A DNA stretch of 64,000 nt from Lachnospiraceae bacterium (lineage in GTDB: Bacteria > Bacillota > Clostridia > Lachnospirales > Lachnospiraceae), in the NCBI GenBank assembly GCA_022510745.1, contig JAFLSY010000009.1, forward strand, positions 62,001-126,000, written 5' to 3'. A program made the position numbers and the translations under genes. The notes below the pieces were generated by a model. It was not told the origin of the DNA. It made no database searches and was given only the letters and a program-made list of their open reading frames with translations. This document shows positions 8,488 through 16,432 of the stretch, piece after piece (the stretch's first letter is position 1; every line of letters starts with the position of its first letter).

Positions 8488-9147
8488 ATGATAAAAGCAT
8501 TCTTTGTGGATTTTTATGGAACGGTAGTTCACGAAGATGGTGAAATAATAAAGAAAATAACGCAGATCATATATGATACTGGCAAGGTAGAAGACAAGTC
8601 AGAAATAGGTGCGTTTTGGTGGAATGATTTTCAGAGTATGTTTACTGATTCTTATGGAGATAGTTTTGAAACACAAAGAGCATTAGAAGAAAAGTCTCTT
8701 GAACATACATTAGTGAAGTTTTGTTCCACAGCGAATGCTAATGAGTTAAGCAATTATATGTTTGAACATTGGACAAAACCGCCTATATTTGAAGAGTCAA
8801 AGAGATTTTTTGCATCTAGTCCAATACCTATTTATATCGTATCAAACATAGATACTGCTGATATTCTAAAAGCAATAGACTATCATGACCTCACTCCTGC
8901 AGGTGTTTTTACATCAGAAGACGCAAAAGCATATAAACCGAGAAAAGAGTTGTTTGAACTGGCATTGAGAAGTACAGATTTAAAAGCAGATGAAGTGATT
9001 CATATTGGAGATTCTATCAGTAGTGATGTAAAAGGAGCATCCTCGGTTCATATTAAGGCGTTATGGTTAAATAGATTTGGAAAAGAGATTCCGGATGGGG
9101 TTGAGAGCATTACTAATTTATTGGATGCATTGGATAAAGTGAATTAA
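8488..9147 (+). CDS. HAD family hydrolase, DxYGT subtype
   Basis: A 219-residue HAD protein. Motif I is VDFYGT (D8, Y10): the second Asp is Tyr, as in L-2-haloacid dehalogenases and several YjjG-like proteins rather than the DxDGT of ordinary phosphatases. Motif II is IVSNID, motif III a Lys in KAYKPRKELFE, motif IV IGDSISSDVKGA. The Tyr change means the phosphatase general acid is missing, so dehalogenase-like or altered phosphatase chemistry is possible. GGAGG lies 6 bases before ATG 8488. It is separated from the previous GNAT gene by 64 bases. Confidence 0.8.
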   Translation: MIKAFFVDFYGTVVHEDGEIIKKITQIIYDTGKVEDKSEIGAFWWNDFQSMFTDSYGDSFETQRALEEKSLEHTLVKFCSTANANELSNYMFEHWTKPPIFEESKRFFASSPIPIYIVSNIDTADILKAIDYHDLTPAGVFTSEDAKAYKPRKELFELALRSTDLKADEVIHIGDSISSDVKGASSVHIKALWLNRFGKEIPDGVESITNLLDALDKVN

Positions 9148-9189
9148 AAGTGGTGAACAATCAACTGTTTGGCAAGAGGGGACAAAGCG

Positions 9190-10149
9190 ATGGAAAAGTT
9201 GGAACTGTATATTCCCACATTAGATGAACTCTGCTTTTATCAGAAAATGATGTCCGACCCTGAGACCATGTCCTATAATGCGAATTGGGATGTTGAATAT
9301 GAGGGTTATCATAAAGATACCGGCTGCATTGATTTCCCGGAATCAGAATGGGCTGAGTGGTATGCGTATTGGGTTTGTAATGAACCGGAGCGTTTTTTTG
9401 CTTATATCAAGCGTAGTTCTGATGGTAGTTGGGTTGGTAATATTAACTTCCACTATATATCAGAGCGGGATTGGTGGGACATGGGCATTGTAATTTATGC
9501 TCCTTATCGTGGAAAGGGGTATGGTGTTCCTGCACTGCGACTTATGCTGGAACATGCTTTTAAGGACTGCGGTGTAACCAAGCTTCACAATGAGTTTGAG
9601 CCTGCAAGATATGCAGCCTTGAAAATTCACTTAGCAGCGGGTTTCCGAGACATAGGCGTTGAAGATGGTATCCAACAGTTAGTTCTTACAAAAGAAGAGT
9701 ATCAAGGTAACAATTATATATGGACGAATAGTAATTATAAAACCAGAAAGGGAAAATGGTGTATAGCCATATTACTTGAAGCAGGATATCAGATGGTACC
9801 TTCGGCGGAAAATGTAAGTCAGTATCTTAAGCTTGCAGACCGAATATATTTTCATGCTATGCTTTTGCCCTATCCGCAAAGCGAACCCCTTACGGATCAA
9901 GAATTAACCTGTTTTTGCGATGGATTACGAATGGTAAGTAAATATATATTGGCTTCTGTTCCGGAAGACTCATCTTTGATTATTGCCTTGCGCAAAATAT
10001 GTTTTTCGGATTGCGATATACAAGATGAGGGTTTTACAGCATGTGCTATCCAGTGGGCTAGTGAAGCTTTTCGGTTTCCCATGCCAAAAATAACAACTTA
10101 TTTTGATGAAGCAAGCTGGAGGCATATATATGATTTTTCATCTGTGTAA
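9190..10149 (+). CDS. GNAT acetyltransferase fused to an unknown C-terminal domain
   Basis: A 319-residue protein. Residues about 1-170 are a GNAT domain (MEKLELYIPTLDELCFYQKM opening, WVGNINFHYI, MGIVIYAPYRGKGYGVPALR as the CoA-binding strand and loop, then KLHNEFEPARYAALKIHLAAGF). From about 175 to the end lies a roughly 145-residue region I do not recognise, beginning TRKGKWCIAILLEAGYQMVP and containing aromatic and cysteine-rich helices (CFCDGLRMV, CFSDCDIQDEGFTACAIQWA). Ordinary GNATs of this type stop near 170 residues. ATG 9190 with GAGGGG 7 bases upstream is preferred over the TTG at 9169. The tail could be a substrate-recognition module or the trace of a gene fusion. Confidence 0.75.
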   Translation: MEKLELYIPTLDELCFYQKMMSDPETMSYNANWDVEYEGYHKDTGCIDFPESEWAEWYAYWVCNEPERFFAYIKRSSDGSWVGNINFHYISERDWWDMGIVIYAPYRGKGYGVPALRLMLEHAFKDCGVTKLHNEFEPARYAALKIHLAAGFRDIGVEDGIQQLVLTKEEYQGNNYIWTNSNYKTRKGKWCIAILLEAGYQMVPSAENVSQYLKLADRIYFHAMLLPYPQSEPLTDQELTCFCDGLRMVSKYILASVPEDSSLIIALRKICFSDCDIQDEGFTACAIQWASEAFRFPMPKITTYFDEASWRHIYDFSSV

Positions 10150-10176
10150 TTCTGATTTTTACGGGAGAAGTTTACT

Positions 10177-10551
10177 ATGATACAGGTTCAGGTAGGAGAG
10201 GAAGAAAAAGAATTCATTTCTTATATAGAAAAGGCTTTATCAAAATTGGCGAAAGAAGAATATGAGTCTTTTTTAGATATGTTTGACAGCAGCAAGGTAT
10301 CTAATGACGGATTGATTTTGGCTCTGAAATATTTGGACGAGGACTGGCCGATTATAAAAATTGACGACCCAACAAAAGTGAAATGCTCCGGGCAACGTAT
10401 CAGTATCGGGCAGTATAATGATAGCAGCGGCTACTATATGGATTATGATTTGACAACAGATGGGGAGTTGAATGATTTGACAATTCATGTTGAATTTTTA
10501 AAGCATGGACAGGATTATTCTATTTCTCTGGAAGATCTGCACACGATGTAA
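10177..10551 (+). CDS. Small acidic protein, immunity-like, unknown function
   Basis: A 124-residue soluble, acidic protein with no signal or membrane segment. It has a helical N terminus (FISYIEKALSKLAKEEYESF) and then beta-rich segments (KVKCSGQRISIG, GYYMDYDLTTDGELNDLTIH). Composition and size resemble immunity proteins of polymorphic toxin systems, and the next gene is an Imm32-like protein 29 bases downstream. The start ATG has GGGAGAAG about 7 bases upstream. Immunity function is inferred from context only. Confidence 0.55.
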   Translation: MIQVQVGEEEKEFISYIEKALSKLAKEEYESFLDMFDSSKVSNDGLILALKYLDEDWPIIKIDDPTKVKCSGQRISIGQYNDSSGYYMDYDLTTDGELNDLTIHVEFLKHGQDYSISLEDLHTM

Positions 10552-10580
10552 ATGGAAATTTTGATTGTGGGAGACTTTTT

Positions 10581-10841
10581 ATGAAGCAAGAAATAGAGAT
10601 AATACAATATGATGAAAATATAGGTATACAATTTAACTGGGAGGAAAATTTTGCGATAGAAGTTAAAAACGAAGGTGGCGAAGTTATAATATCAGCAAAT
10701 AGTGAGGGCTTACTTTCCTTAGCCAAGCATTTGTTGACATTGGCTCAGAATGAAGTTCCGGTAGGAGCACATATTCATCTGGACGAGTATAATTCCCTTG
10801 AAGAAGGTTCTATTGGTCTAATCATTGAAAAAAGAAATTAG
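10581..10841 (+). CDS. Imm32-like immunity protein
   Basis: An 86-residue protein. The central and C-terminal parts, NSEGLLSLAKHLLTLAQ, then VPVGAHIHLDEYNSLEEGS and LIIEK, match the pattern of the immunity protein 32 family (a helix with G-L-x-x-L-A-x-x-L-x-x-L-A, then H-x-H-x-D). Such proteins neutralise toxins of contact-dependent or type VII systems. No toxin gene lies within this window, so it would be an orphan immunity gene, as often seen in arrays protecting against neighbours. GGGAG precedes ATG 10581. Confidence 0.6.
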   Translation: MKQEIEIIQYDENIGIQFNWEENFAIEVKNEGGEVIISANSEGLLSLAKHLLTLAQNEVPVGAHIHLDEYNSLEEGSIGLIIEKRN

Positions 10842-10968
10842 GATTAAGAGGTAAATTCAGCCAAATAAAATATGATATAACACTAAATCATAAAACCAGT
10901 GGGACAATAAATGGTAAAATGAATGCCGTATATGTATAAAAATTACGTTGGCAGAAAGGAGAAATCAA

Positions 10969-11838
10969 ATGAATTTCGATGCATTCATTCATGATATTGT
11001 TGATAATAAATGGAATGTGCATGGGGTAGAAGTGTATGACAAAGGGGTGCTTCATAGCTACGGAGATACTTGCAATACCCGATACCCCATCTATTCCGCA
11101 ACGAAAACGATTCTTTCAATTGCAGTCGGGATAGCGTATGATCAAGGGAAAATAGATTTGGAAAACAGCATTCTTGACTATATTCCCGGGAAAAATTTAA
11201 GTACGATGTCTGCTGAGCAGAGAAGCACATTTGAAAAAATAACCCTGCACAGGCTGATGACAATGTCGGTGGGAGATCTGCCATTCAGACCGGAGGGCAG
11301 CAGTTACTTGGATTTTTCACTTGCATGCAAAATACAGGAGCCTGAAACCAAGGTATTCAATTACAATAATATATCGGCTTATCTGGTTGGGGTTGCGTTA
11401 ACAAATGCGGTCGGAGAAGATGTTTGCAGCTATATTGACGGGAACATCTTTGATCCTATGCAAATCACGAATGCCGAGTTTTCCCGCTGCCCTGACGGAT
11501 ATTTTTACGGTGCTTCCGGAATGACATTATCGGTACATGACCTGAGCAAGATCGGCCTGTTATTATATAACAAAGGAATATATAAGGGGAAAAGAATCGT
11601 CTCTGAAGAATATGTGGATATGGCCACATCAATCCAGCAAATGAATCGGGAAGGCGGATATGGATATGGATATTTTATTACGAAATACCGTGATGGATTC
11701 AGCATTAACGGAAAGTGGGGACAAAAATGTTATATTTTGCCGAAAAGAGAATTGATCATCACTTATCTGTCACATATAGAGGATGATTCTCTGGACCTAT
11801 TACATAGCATGGAGAAACATATCCTAGGTATAGCATAG
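10969..11838 (+). CDS. Beta-lactamase-family serine hydrolase
   Basis: A 289-residue protein of the class C beta-lactamase/penicillin-binding fold. The catalytic SxxK is SATK (S43-K46), and the second motif, Y-x-N, is in NYNNISAYLVG. The expected third motif region is INGKWGQKCYI, where the usual HTG/KTG triad is replaced by KWG. There is no signal peptide, so it is probably cytosolic, like many esterase or peptidase members with unknown substrates. ATG 10969 follows AGAAAGGAG by 6 bases and is preferred to the TTG at 10948. The 127 bases upstream are AT-rich without a clear promoter. Confidence 0.8.
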   Translation: MNFDAFIHDIVDNKWNVHGVEVYDKGVLHSYGDTCNTRYPIYSATKTILSIAVGIAYDQGKIDLENSILDYIPGKNLSTMSAEQRSTFEKITLHRLMTMSVGDLPFRPEGSSYLDFSLACKIQEPETKVFNYNNISAYLVGVALTNAVGEDVCSYIDGNIFDPMQITNAEFSRCPDGYFYGASGMTLSVHDLSKIGLLLYNKGIYKGKRIVSEEYVDMATSIQQMNREGGYGYGYFITKYRDGFSINGKWGQKCYILPKRELIITYLSHIEDDSLDLLHSMEKHILGIA

Positions 11839-11878
11839 AGTTGTCGGGCTTTGACAAAGTGAATTCACATATGGCAAC

Positions 11879-11907
11879 TTGTCAAAATACGATAGACCTG
11901 CTATATT
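11879..11907 (+). promoter_or_regulatory. Promoter of the double-flavodoxin gene
   Basis: TTGTCA (11879-11884) and TATATT (11902-11907) are spaced by exactly 17 bp, a sigma-A type promoter. A CCTGCT/AGCAGG inverted repeat around the -10 box (about 11897-11921) could be an operator. Confidence 0.5.
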
Positions 11908-11987
11908 CATATAAAAGCAGGCATCAATGAGAGATTGCTTGCGTCAGGGCATTTGGCTAACCAAGTTAATAAGGGGGATACACAATC

Positions 11988-13373
11988 ATGAACATTTTAG
12001 TCATTAACGGAAGTCCAAAAGGAAAATACAGTATCACATTGCAGACGGTATTGTATCTGGAAAAATGCTTTCCGGAGCATACGTTTCAGATTCTGCATGC
12101 AGGGCAGCAGATCAAGGCACTTCAGAAGGATTTCTCTGTGGTGGTCAAAGAACTGGAGACGGCAGATCTGATCCTGTTTTCTTATCCGGTATATACATTT
12201 ATTGCACCCAGTCAGCTTCATCGATTTATTGAGTTGGTGAAGGCGTCAGGCGCCGACTTAGCCGGAAAATTTGTCACACAGATTACCACGTCGAAACATT
12301 TTTATGATGTGACAGCGCATCGTTATATTCAGGACAATTGTCAGGACATGGGGATGAAGTTCGTCAAAGGGCTTTCTGCCGATATGGATGATTTGCTGAC
12401 GGTAAAAGGACAGAAAGAAGCGAAAAGATTTTTCAGATATGTCCAGTGGTGTATGAAGAAAGACAGCTATGAGCCGATTCCAAAGCCGCTTGGACCTGCC
12501 GCGCATGTAAAGGTTCATGTGCCGGAAGAAGCTTTGAAGCCTTTGGATACTTCGGACGCAATAAAATCTGCAGGCAAGGAGAAAGAGATGCTGCGTGGGA
12601 AACAGGTAGTAATTGTAACAGACTGCCGTCCGCAGGATGACCGGCTTCGGGATATGATTGCACGGTTTCAAAAAGTATTGCCTTTGCAGAGCCGTGTTGT
12701 AAATATCCGCGAATATCCGTTTATCGGTGGCTGTCTGGGTTGCTTTAACTGTGCTGTTTCCGGTAAGTGTATTTATAAAGATGGTTTTGATGATTTTCTG
12801 CGAAACGATATTCAGAGCGGTGCGGCTATCATTTATGCGTTTACGATACAGGATCATTCGATGGGAGCTGCATTTAAACAGTATGACGACCGCCAGTTCT
12901 GCAACGGGCACCGCACAGTCACGATGGGCATGCCCATGGGATACCTGATAAGCGGGGATTACAGCAAAGAATTTAATCTGCAAATGATTATTGAAGGGCG
13001 TGCAGAAGTGGGCGGTAATTTTCTTGCGGGTGTGGCGACCGATGAAACAGATCCGGATGCTGCCATTGACCGGCTTGCAAAAACTTGTGTTTACGCCATA
13101 CGGCACCGCTATGTACAGCCGCAGAACTTTTACGGCGTCGGCGGTATGAAAATATTCCGTGATCTCATCTACCTGATGCAGGGAATGATGAAGGCAGATC
13201 ACCAATTTTATAAGCAGCACGGCCAGTATGATTTCCCGCAGAAAAAGAAAGGTACGCTGGTGAAGATGTATCTGGTAGGTGCGCTGCTTTCCTCTCCCAA
13301 AATAAAGGCTAAAATGGGGAATAAAATGAATGAAGGGATGCTTATGCCGTATAAGAAACTGTTGGAGAAATGA
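11988..13373 (+). CDS. Tandem flavodoxin-fold (NADPH-dependent FMN reductase-like) protein
   Basis: A 461-residue protein with two flavodoxin-like domains in tandem. Domain 1 (about 1-150) starts MNILVINGSPKGKYSIT, the FMN-phosphate loop GSPKGxxS, and has a second FMN-contact strand LILFSYPVYTFIAP. Domain 2 (about 200-360) starts KQVVIVTDCRPQDDRLRDM, so its phosphate loop is altered, but carries CLGCFNCAVSGKC (Cys-x2-Cys-x2-Cys-x5-Cys), the cysteine cluster of iron-sulfur flavoprotein-like NAD(P)H reductases. A roughly 90-residue basic tail rich in helices follows. The arrangement suggests an electron-transfer flavoprotein using one or two FMNs. The start ATG has AAGGGGG 11 bases upstream and its own promoter; a conserved-loop hairpin follows the stop. 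Confidence 0.75.
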   Translation: MNILVINGSPKGKYSITLQTVLYLEKCFPEHTFQILHAGQQIKALQKDFSVVVKELETADLILFSYPVYTFIAPSQLHRFIELVKASGADLAGKFVTQITTSKHFYDVTAHRYIQDNCQDMGMKFVKGLSADMDDLLTVKGQKEAKRFFRYVQWCMKKDSYEPIPKPLGPAAHVKVHVPEEALKPLDTSDAIKSAGKEKEMLRGKQVVIVTDCRPQDDRLRDMIARFQKVLPLQSRVVNIREYPFIGGCLGCFNCAVSGKCIYKDGFDDFLRNDIQSGAAIIYAFTIQDHSMGAAFKQYDDRQFCNGHRTVTMGMPMGYLISGDYSKEFNLQMIIEGRAEVGGNFLAGVATDETDPDAAIDRLAKTCVYAIRHRYVQPQNFYGVGGMKIFRDLIYLMQGMMKADHQFYKQHGQYDFPQKKKGTLVKMYLVGALLSSPKIKAKMGNKMNEGMLMPYKKLLEK

Positions 13374-13379
13374 TATATG

Positions 13380-13448
13380 TTGCTCAGAAAAATGCAACCC
13401 GGGCTCAGATGCAGCGGCATTCGTCCGGATTGCATTTTTTCTGAGCAA
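13380..13448 (+). repeat. Conserved-loop hairpin element, copy 1
   Basis: The outer stem TTGCTCAGAAAAATGCAA (13380-13397) pairs with 13430-13448, with one extra T. The 32-nt apical part (13398-13429) has an inner stem CCGGGC/GTCCGG and the core TCAGATGC-AGCG-GCATTC. The outer stem is unique to this site, whereas the core recurs at 57.5 and 61.8 kb. It sits 7 bases after the flavodoxin gene stop and may also terminate transcription. Confidence 0.85.
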
Positions 13449-13466
13449 GATAATAAGGAGAACAGA

Positions 13467-14204
13467 ATGATTGCATATTTAACAAGTCACATAGGAGGTT
13501 CTTATAAAAAGAACGGAACAAGGGTACCCACACGGTTAAATGCAGAGAATGGTCTGTTAGACAGTTTACAAAAACATTGGAAGGACAATTCAAAAGTTTT
13601 GATAATAAGTGCGGATGCAGATGATTTTGAAAGAAATGACAGTATAATGAATATTTTTAAGGTATCATTTCCAATGAGTGGTTTATCAATCACGCAAATG
13701 CATATATGCGATACCAGAAATGAAAAGCTGGTGGGTGAACTTGCCGATTATGATGTAATGATACTGTCCGGTGGACATGTGCCAACGCAAAATAAATTTT
13801 TTGAAAGAATCAGATTAAAAGAACATATTAATCATTTTGACGGGATTTTAATCGGTATTAGTGCCGGAACAATGAACAGTGCAGAGATTGTATATGCACA
13901 GCCTGAACTGGAGGGCGAAAGTATTGATAAGGAATATGAGAGATTTTTATCGGGATTAGGAATTACAAAATTAATGGTTTTACCGCATTATCAGGATTTA
14001 AAAGATGAAATATTAGATGGAAAACGCTTATTTGAGGATATTACCTATCCGGATAGCTATGGCAGAGAATTTTATGCCTTGGAAGACGGAAGCTATTTCA
14101 TAATTGAAAACGAAACGACAACCTTATTTGGGGCAGCATACCTGATCAAAGACGGTACTATAAAACAGATTTGTGAGAAAGATAAAAGTATATGTATGAA
14201 TTAG
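13467..14204 (+). CDS. Peptidase S51 (dipeptidase E-like) family protein
   Basis: A 245-residue protein of the class I glutamine-amidotransferase-like S51 fold. The nucleophile elbow is GISAGTMNSAE (Ser in G-x-S-A-G). It is preceded by the strand VMILSGGHVPTQNKFF, as in the peptidase E active-site loop, and the catalytic His is probably in MVLPHYQD. Peptidase E enzymes cleave Asp-X dipeptides; paralogues include cyanophycinase. ATG 13467 with AAGGAG 6 bases upstream is the start; the longer frame from 13377 runs through the hairpin element and is not coding. The next gene starts 29 bases later. Confidence 0.8.
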   Translation: MIAYLTSHIGGSYKKNGTRVPTRLNAENGLLDSLQKHWKDNSKVLIISADADDFERNDSIMNIFKVSFPMSGLSITQMHICDTRNEKLVGELADYDVMILSGGHVPTQNKFFERIRLKEHINHFDGILIGISAGTMNSAEIVYAQPELEGESIDKEYERFLSGLGITKLMVLPHYQDLKDEILDGKRLFEDITYPDSYGREFYALEDGSYFIIENETTTLFGAAYLIKDGTIKQICEKDKSICMN

Positions 14205-14233
14205 TTTCAGCCTTGCAAAGGAGATAGGGATAA

Positions 14234-14821
14234 ATGTTACCAACAAGGAATACGGCGGAAGAAATTTTACGGGAAGCAGAACAGTGTAATCCGGGACCCT
14301 GGGGGAATCATAGCCGGGGTGTTGCTCATTGCGCAGAAAAAATAGCTGTGGAATGCGGTGATTTGGATCCGGATAAGGCATACATAATAGGGCTGCTGCA
14401 TGATATTGGCAGAAAATTTGGAAAAAGACATTTAGGACATGTATCCGATGGCTATACCTATATGCTGTCTTTGGGGTACGATGAGGCAGCAAAAATATGT
14501 CTTACACATTCTTTTAACAATCAAACACTTGATGAATATATTGGAAATTTCGATACTACAGATGAAGAGTTGAAATTGATTCAAGATGCATTACAAGCAG
14601 TTACGATGGATGACTATGACAGGCTGATTCAACTATGCGATTCCTTGGCCGGTGCAGAAGGTGTGCTGGATATTGAAGAGCGGATGGCGGATGTAAAACG
14701 CAGATATGGTTCATTTCCGCAGGAGAGATGGGATGCAAATTTGGCCTTAAAGAAATATTTTGAAGACAAGATAGGAAAAGATATATACATTGTGGTAGAT
14801 AAAGATAATTTTAGACCGTAA
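14234..14821 (+). CDS. HD-domain phosphohydrolase
   Basis: A 195-residue protein. The metal-binding HD motif is GLLHDIGRKFGKRH, with an upstream His in NHSRGVAHC and a downstream Asp in DDYDRLIQLCDSLAG; together these give the H...HD...D set of HD-domain nucleotide or phosphoester hydrolases. Relatives are annotated as predicted HD hydrolases acting on (deoxy)nucleotides. AAAGGAG lies 10 bases before ATG 14234. It precedes a GNAT gene by 20 bases and a lipoprotein gene, so 13467-16141 may be one transcript. Substrate unknown. Confidence 0.8.
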   Translation: MLPTRNTAEEILREAEQCNPGPWGNHSRGVAHCAEKIAVECGDLDPDKAYIIGLLHDIGRKFGKRHLGHVSDGYTYMLSLGYDEAAKICLTHSFNNQTLDEYIGNFDTTDEELKLIQDALQAVTMDDYDRLIQLCDSLAGAEGVLDIEERMADVKRRYGSFPQERWDANLALKKYFEDKIGKDIYIVVDKDNFRP

Positions 14822-14841
14822 AATTTGGGGGAGCAAAAGTG

Positions 14842-15687
14842 ATGGGTGAAATTACGATATGTAAAACGTCAAATGCATTGGAATATCTGCCACAAATTGA
14901 TAGGAATGAAGCGGACAGTGATTTTATGCATGCAGTATCTGAAAACGATGAAGATATTTACTCTATCTTGCATCAAGAAGCAACTGTCGGCCTCGCACTG
15001 TTGGAAGGCGATAGTTATGCATTTCTATACATATATATCTTCCCCATTTATAGACGCAGGGGATTTGGAAAAGCTGCGGCTCTGCTGCTGGAGCAGAAAT
15101 TGTGTACATACAACCCTGTAGAAATTTCAACCTGCTACCGCATCGATGATTCCGTAGCGCATGCGTTTGCAAAGGGATTCGGTTATATAAAAGAGTTTTC
15201 ATCTGATTATATGACCTATTCAGGACCGGGATTTGAACTGGAGACGGTTCCGGTCAGACCATATCAGGATCAGGATTATTTGGAAGCACATTCCTTGTCC
15301 GCCGAGGCTTTTCATCTGATGCGTCTTAGCACCGGATGCTTTCCGGATTCTGTCCCGGAGTCCCCAAGTGAAGAAGCAAGAAAATACTGGGCAGATACAG
15401 CAGAGCAACGGCTGGTTTATATGAGCGGAGAGGAAATTGCAGGATGTGCTCACGTACAAGGAAGTGAAATCAGCAGCATCTCTGTTAAGCCGGACTGCCA
15501 GGGTAAAGGCATGGGGAAAGCATTTTTAAAATATATTGTCAATATGCTTATCAATACCGGATGTACAAGTATTTCTCTGTACTGTGTTGTCGGAAATGAC
15601 CGTGCGCGGCACCTATATGACGAGCTTGGATTTATCCGGGTATACCGCAATGAATATGCAAAAAAGAAGATAAGAGTGGAGGCGTAA
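14842..15687 (+). CDS. Double GNAT acetyltransferase
   Basis: A 281-residue protein with two GNAT repeats. In the first (about 1-130), AFLYIYIFPIYRRRGFGKAAALLLEQ is the CoA-binding beta-4/alpha-3 unit. In the second (about 135-281), ISSISVKPDCQGKGMGKAFL is the catalytic loop (QGKGMG) and CVVGNDRARHLYDELGF the C-terminal substrate region. Such tandem GNATs resemble mycothiol-synthase-type or aminoglycoside-type enzymes with one degenerate half; here both CoA loops look intact. I start at ATG 14842 with GGGGGAG 9 bases upstream; a GTG immediately before it would add one residue. It abuts the next gene by one base. Confidence 0.85.
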   Translation: MGEITICKTSNALEYLPQIDRNEADSDFMHAVSENDEDIYSILHQEATVGLALLEGDSYAFLYIYIFPIYRRRGFGKAAALLLEQKLCTYNPVEISTCYRIDDSVAHAFAKGFGYIKEFSSDYMTYSGPGFELETVPVRPYQDQDYLEAHSLSAEAFHLMRLSTGCFPDSVPESPSEEARKYWADTAEQRLVYMSGEEIAGCAHVQGSEISSISVKPDCQGKGMGKAFLKYIVNMLINTGCTSISLYCVVGNDRARHLYDELGFIRVYRNEYAKKKIRVEA

Positions 15688-15688
15688 A

Positions 15689-16141
15689 ATGGGCATTGAG
15701 AGAAAAAAAGGAAAGTCCATAAAACTCATAATTTTATGCATGACAGCTATGCTTATGCTTTCTGCCTGTGGAAACAGACCGACCAACGAGGAGCAGGTTC
15801 TTGCGGTGTTTGAGGAGCAAAAGGAACTGGTATGTAAGAAGATTGCGGATTACAATGCAGGTGATGAGGTCGAATGGGATGATTTGGAAGGGGTGATACA
15901 GGTTTATACATATTCTGATGGAGTTATTGAGTTTCGGTGCATTGCTTATGGGATTTTGACCGCAAGCGTTGAGGCCGGATTTTATTATTCGCCCGATGAC
16001 GAGCCCGACAACATTACAGGGTGGCTTCATGGGGAACTGGTGGAAGATGGAGATGGCTATTCGTATAGTGATGGAACAGATAATCGCTATTATACGAAGC
16101 GCATATGTGAAAATTTTTATTATTACACGGTAGCTAATTAG
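15689..16141 (+). CDS. Small secreted lipoprotein, unknown function
   Basis: A 150-residue protein with a lipoprotein signal: basic MGIERKKGKSIK, a hydrophobic core, and lipobox LSAC with the lipidated Cys at about residue 27. The mature part is acidic and aromatic (YTYSDGVIEFRC, FYYSPDDEPDNITGWL, YTKRICENFYYYTV) with two cysteines that could pair. GGAGG inside the end of the previous GNAT gene supports ATG 15689 and translational coupling. The family resembles unnamed Clostridia lipoproteins; role unknown. Confidence 0.65.
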   Translation: MGIERKKGKSIKLIILCMTAMLMLSACGNRPTNEEQVLAVFEEQKELVCKKIADYNAGDEVEWDDLEGVIQVYTYSDGVIEFRCIAYGILTASVEAGFYYSPDDEPDNITGWLHGELVEDGDGYSYSDGTDNRYYTKRICENFYYYTVAN

Positions 16142-16192
16142 ATTTTTATGTGTGCCAACAGGGAAAGTATCGGAAGGGGAGAATAGGTTTTA

Positions 16193-16334
16193 ATGAGTAA
16201 ATTACGTTTACTGAGCATTATTTTTTTCTTTATCATGGTTATTGCATGTATTTGGCGGTGGGTTGATTGGCACCTGTACATGTACCATTGTCAGAGTCGT
16301 TCATGAGTATGAGTTGAAAAGAAGTAAAATATAG
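16193..16334 (+). pseudogene. Frameshifted small membrane protein gene
   Basis: ATG 16193 opens MSKLRLLSIIFFFIMVIAC, a membrane helix, then runs out after 37 codons. From the same point, dropping one base, the frame continues FGGGLIGTCTCTIVRVVHEY to a TAG at 16332, a natural continuation (Gly-rich helix end plus charged tail) of small DUF3789-like membrane proteins. I read it as one gene of about 46 residues broken by a one-base change. GGGGAG lies about 13 bases before the start. Confidence 0.5.
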
Positions 16335-16356
16335 AATACATTTAGTGAGGTAGGGT

Positions 16357-16428
16357 ATGGTTGAAAAAGACGATTGGCGTTTACTGAATGAATACGTTAC
16401 AATCAATAGGGCATGGGAGAATTTATAA
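16357..16428 (+). other. 23-codon open frame, possible truncated gene
   Basis: An ATG at 16357 opens MVEKDDWRLLNEYVTINRAW and stops at 16426, 4 bases before the exporter start. The opening resembles the N terminus (DDWRL) of small Clostridia proteins, so it may be a truncated gene that now acts as a coupled leader for the exporter. The evidence is weak. Confidence 0.3.
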
Positions 16429-16432
16429 GAAA

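Noticed and set aside
12258..13448. 396-codon antisense frame opposite the double-flavodoxin gene
   Set aside because: A long frame without stop on the opposite strand of a real gene with full flavodoxin motifs; composition (His/Arg/Phe-rich) is that of a shadow frame.
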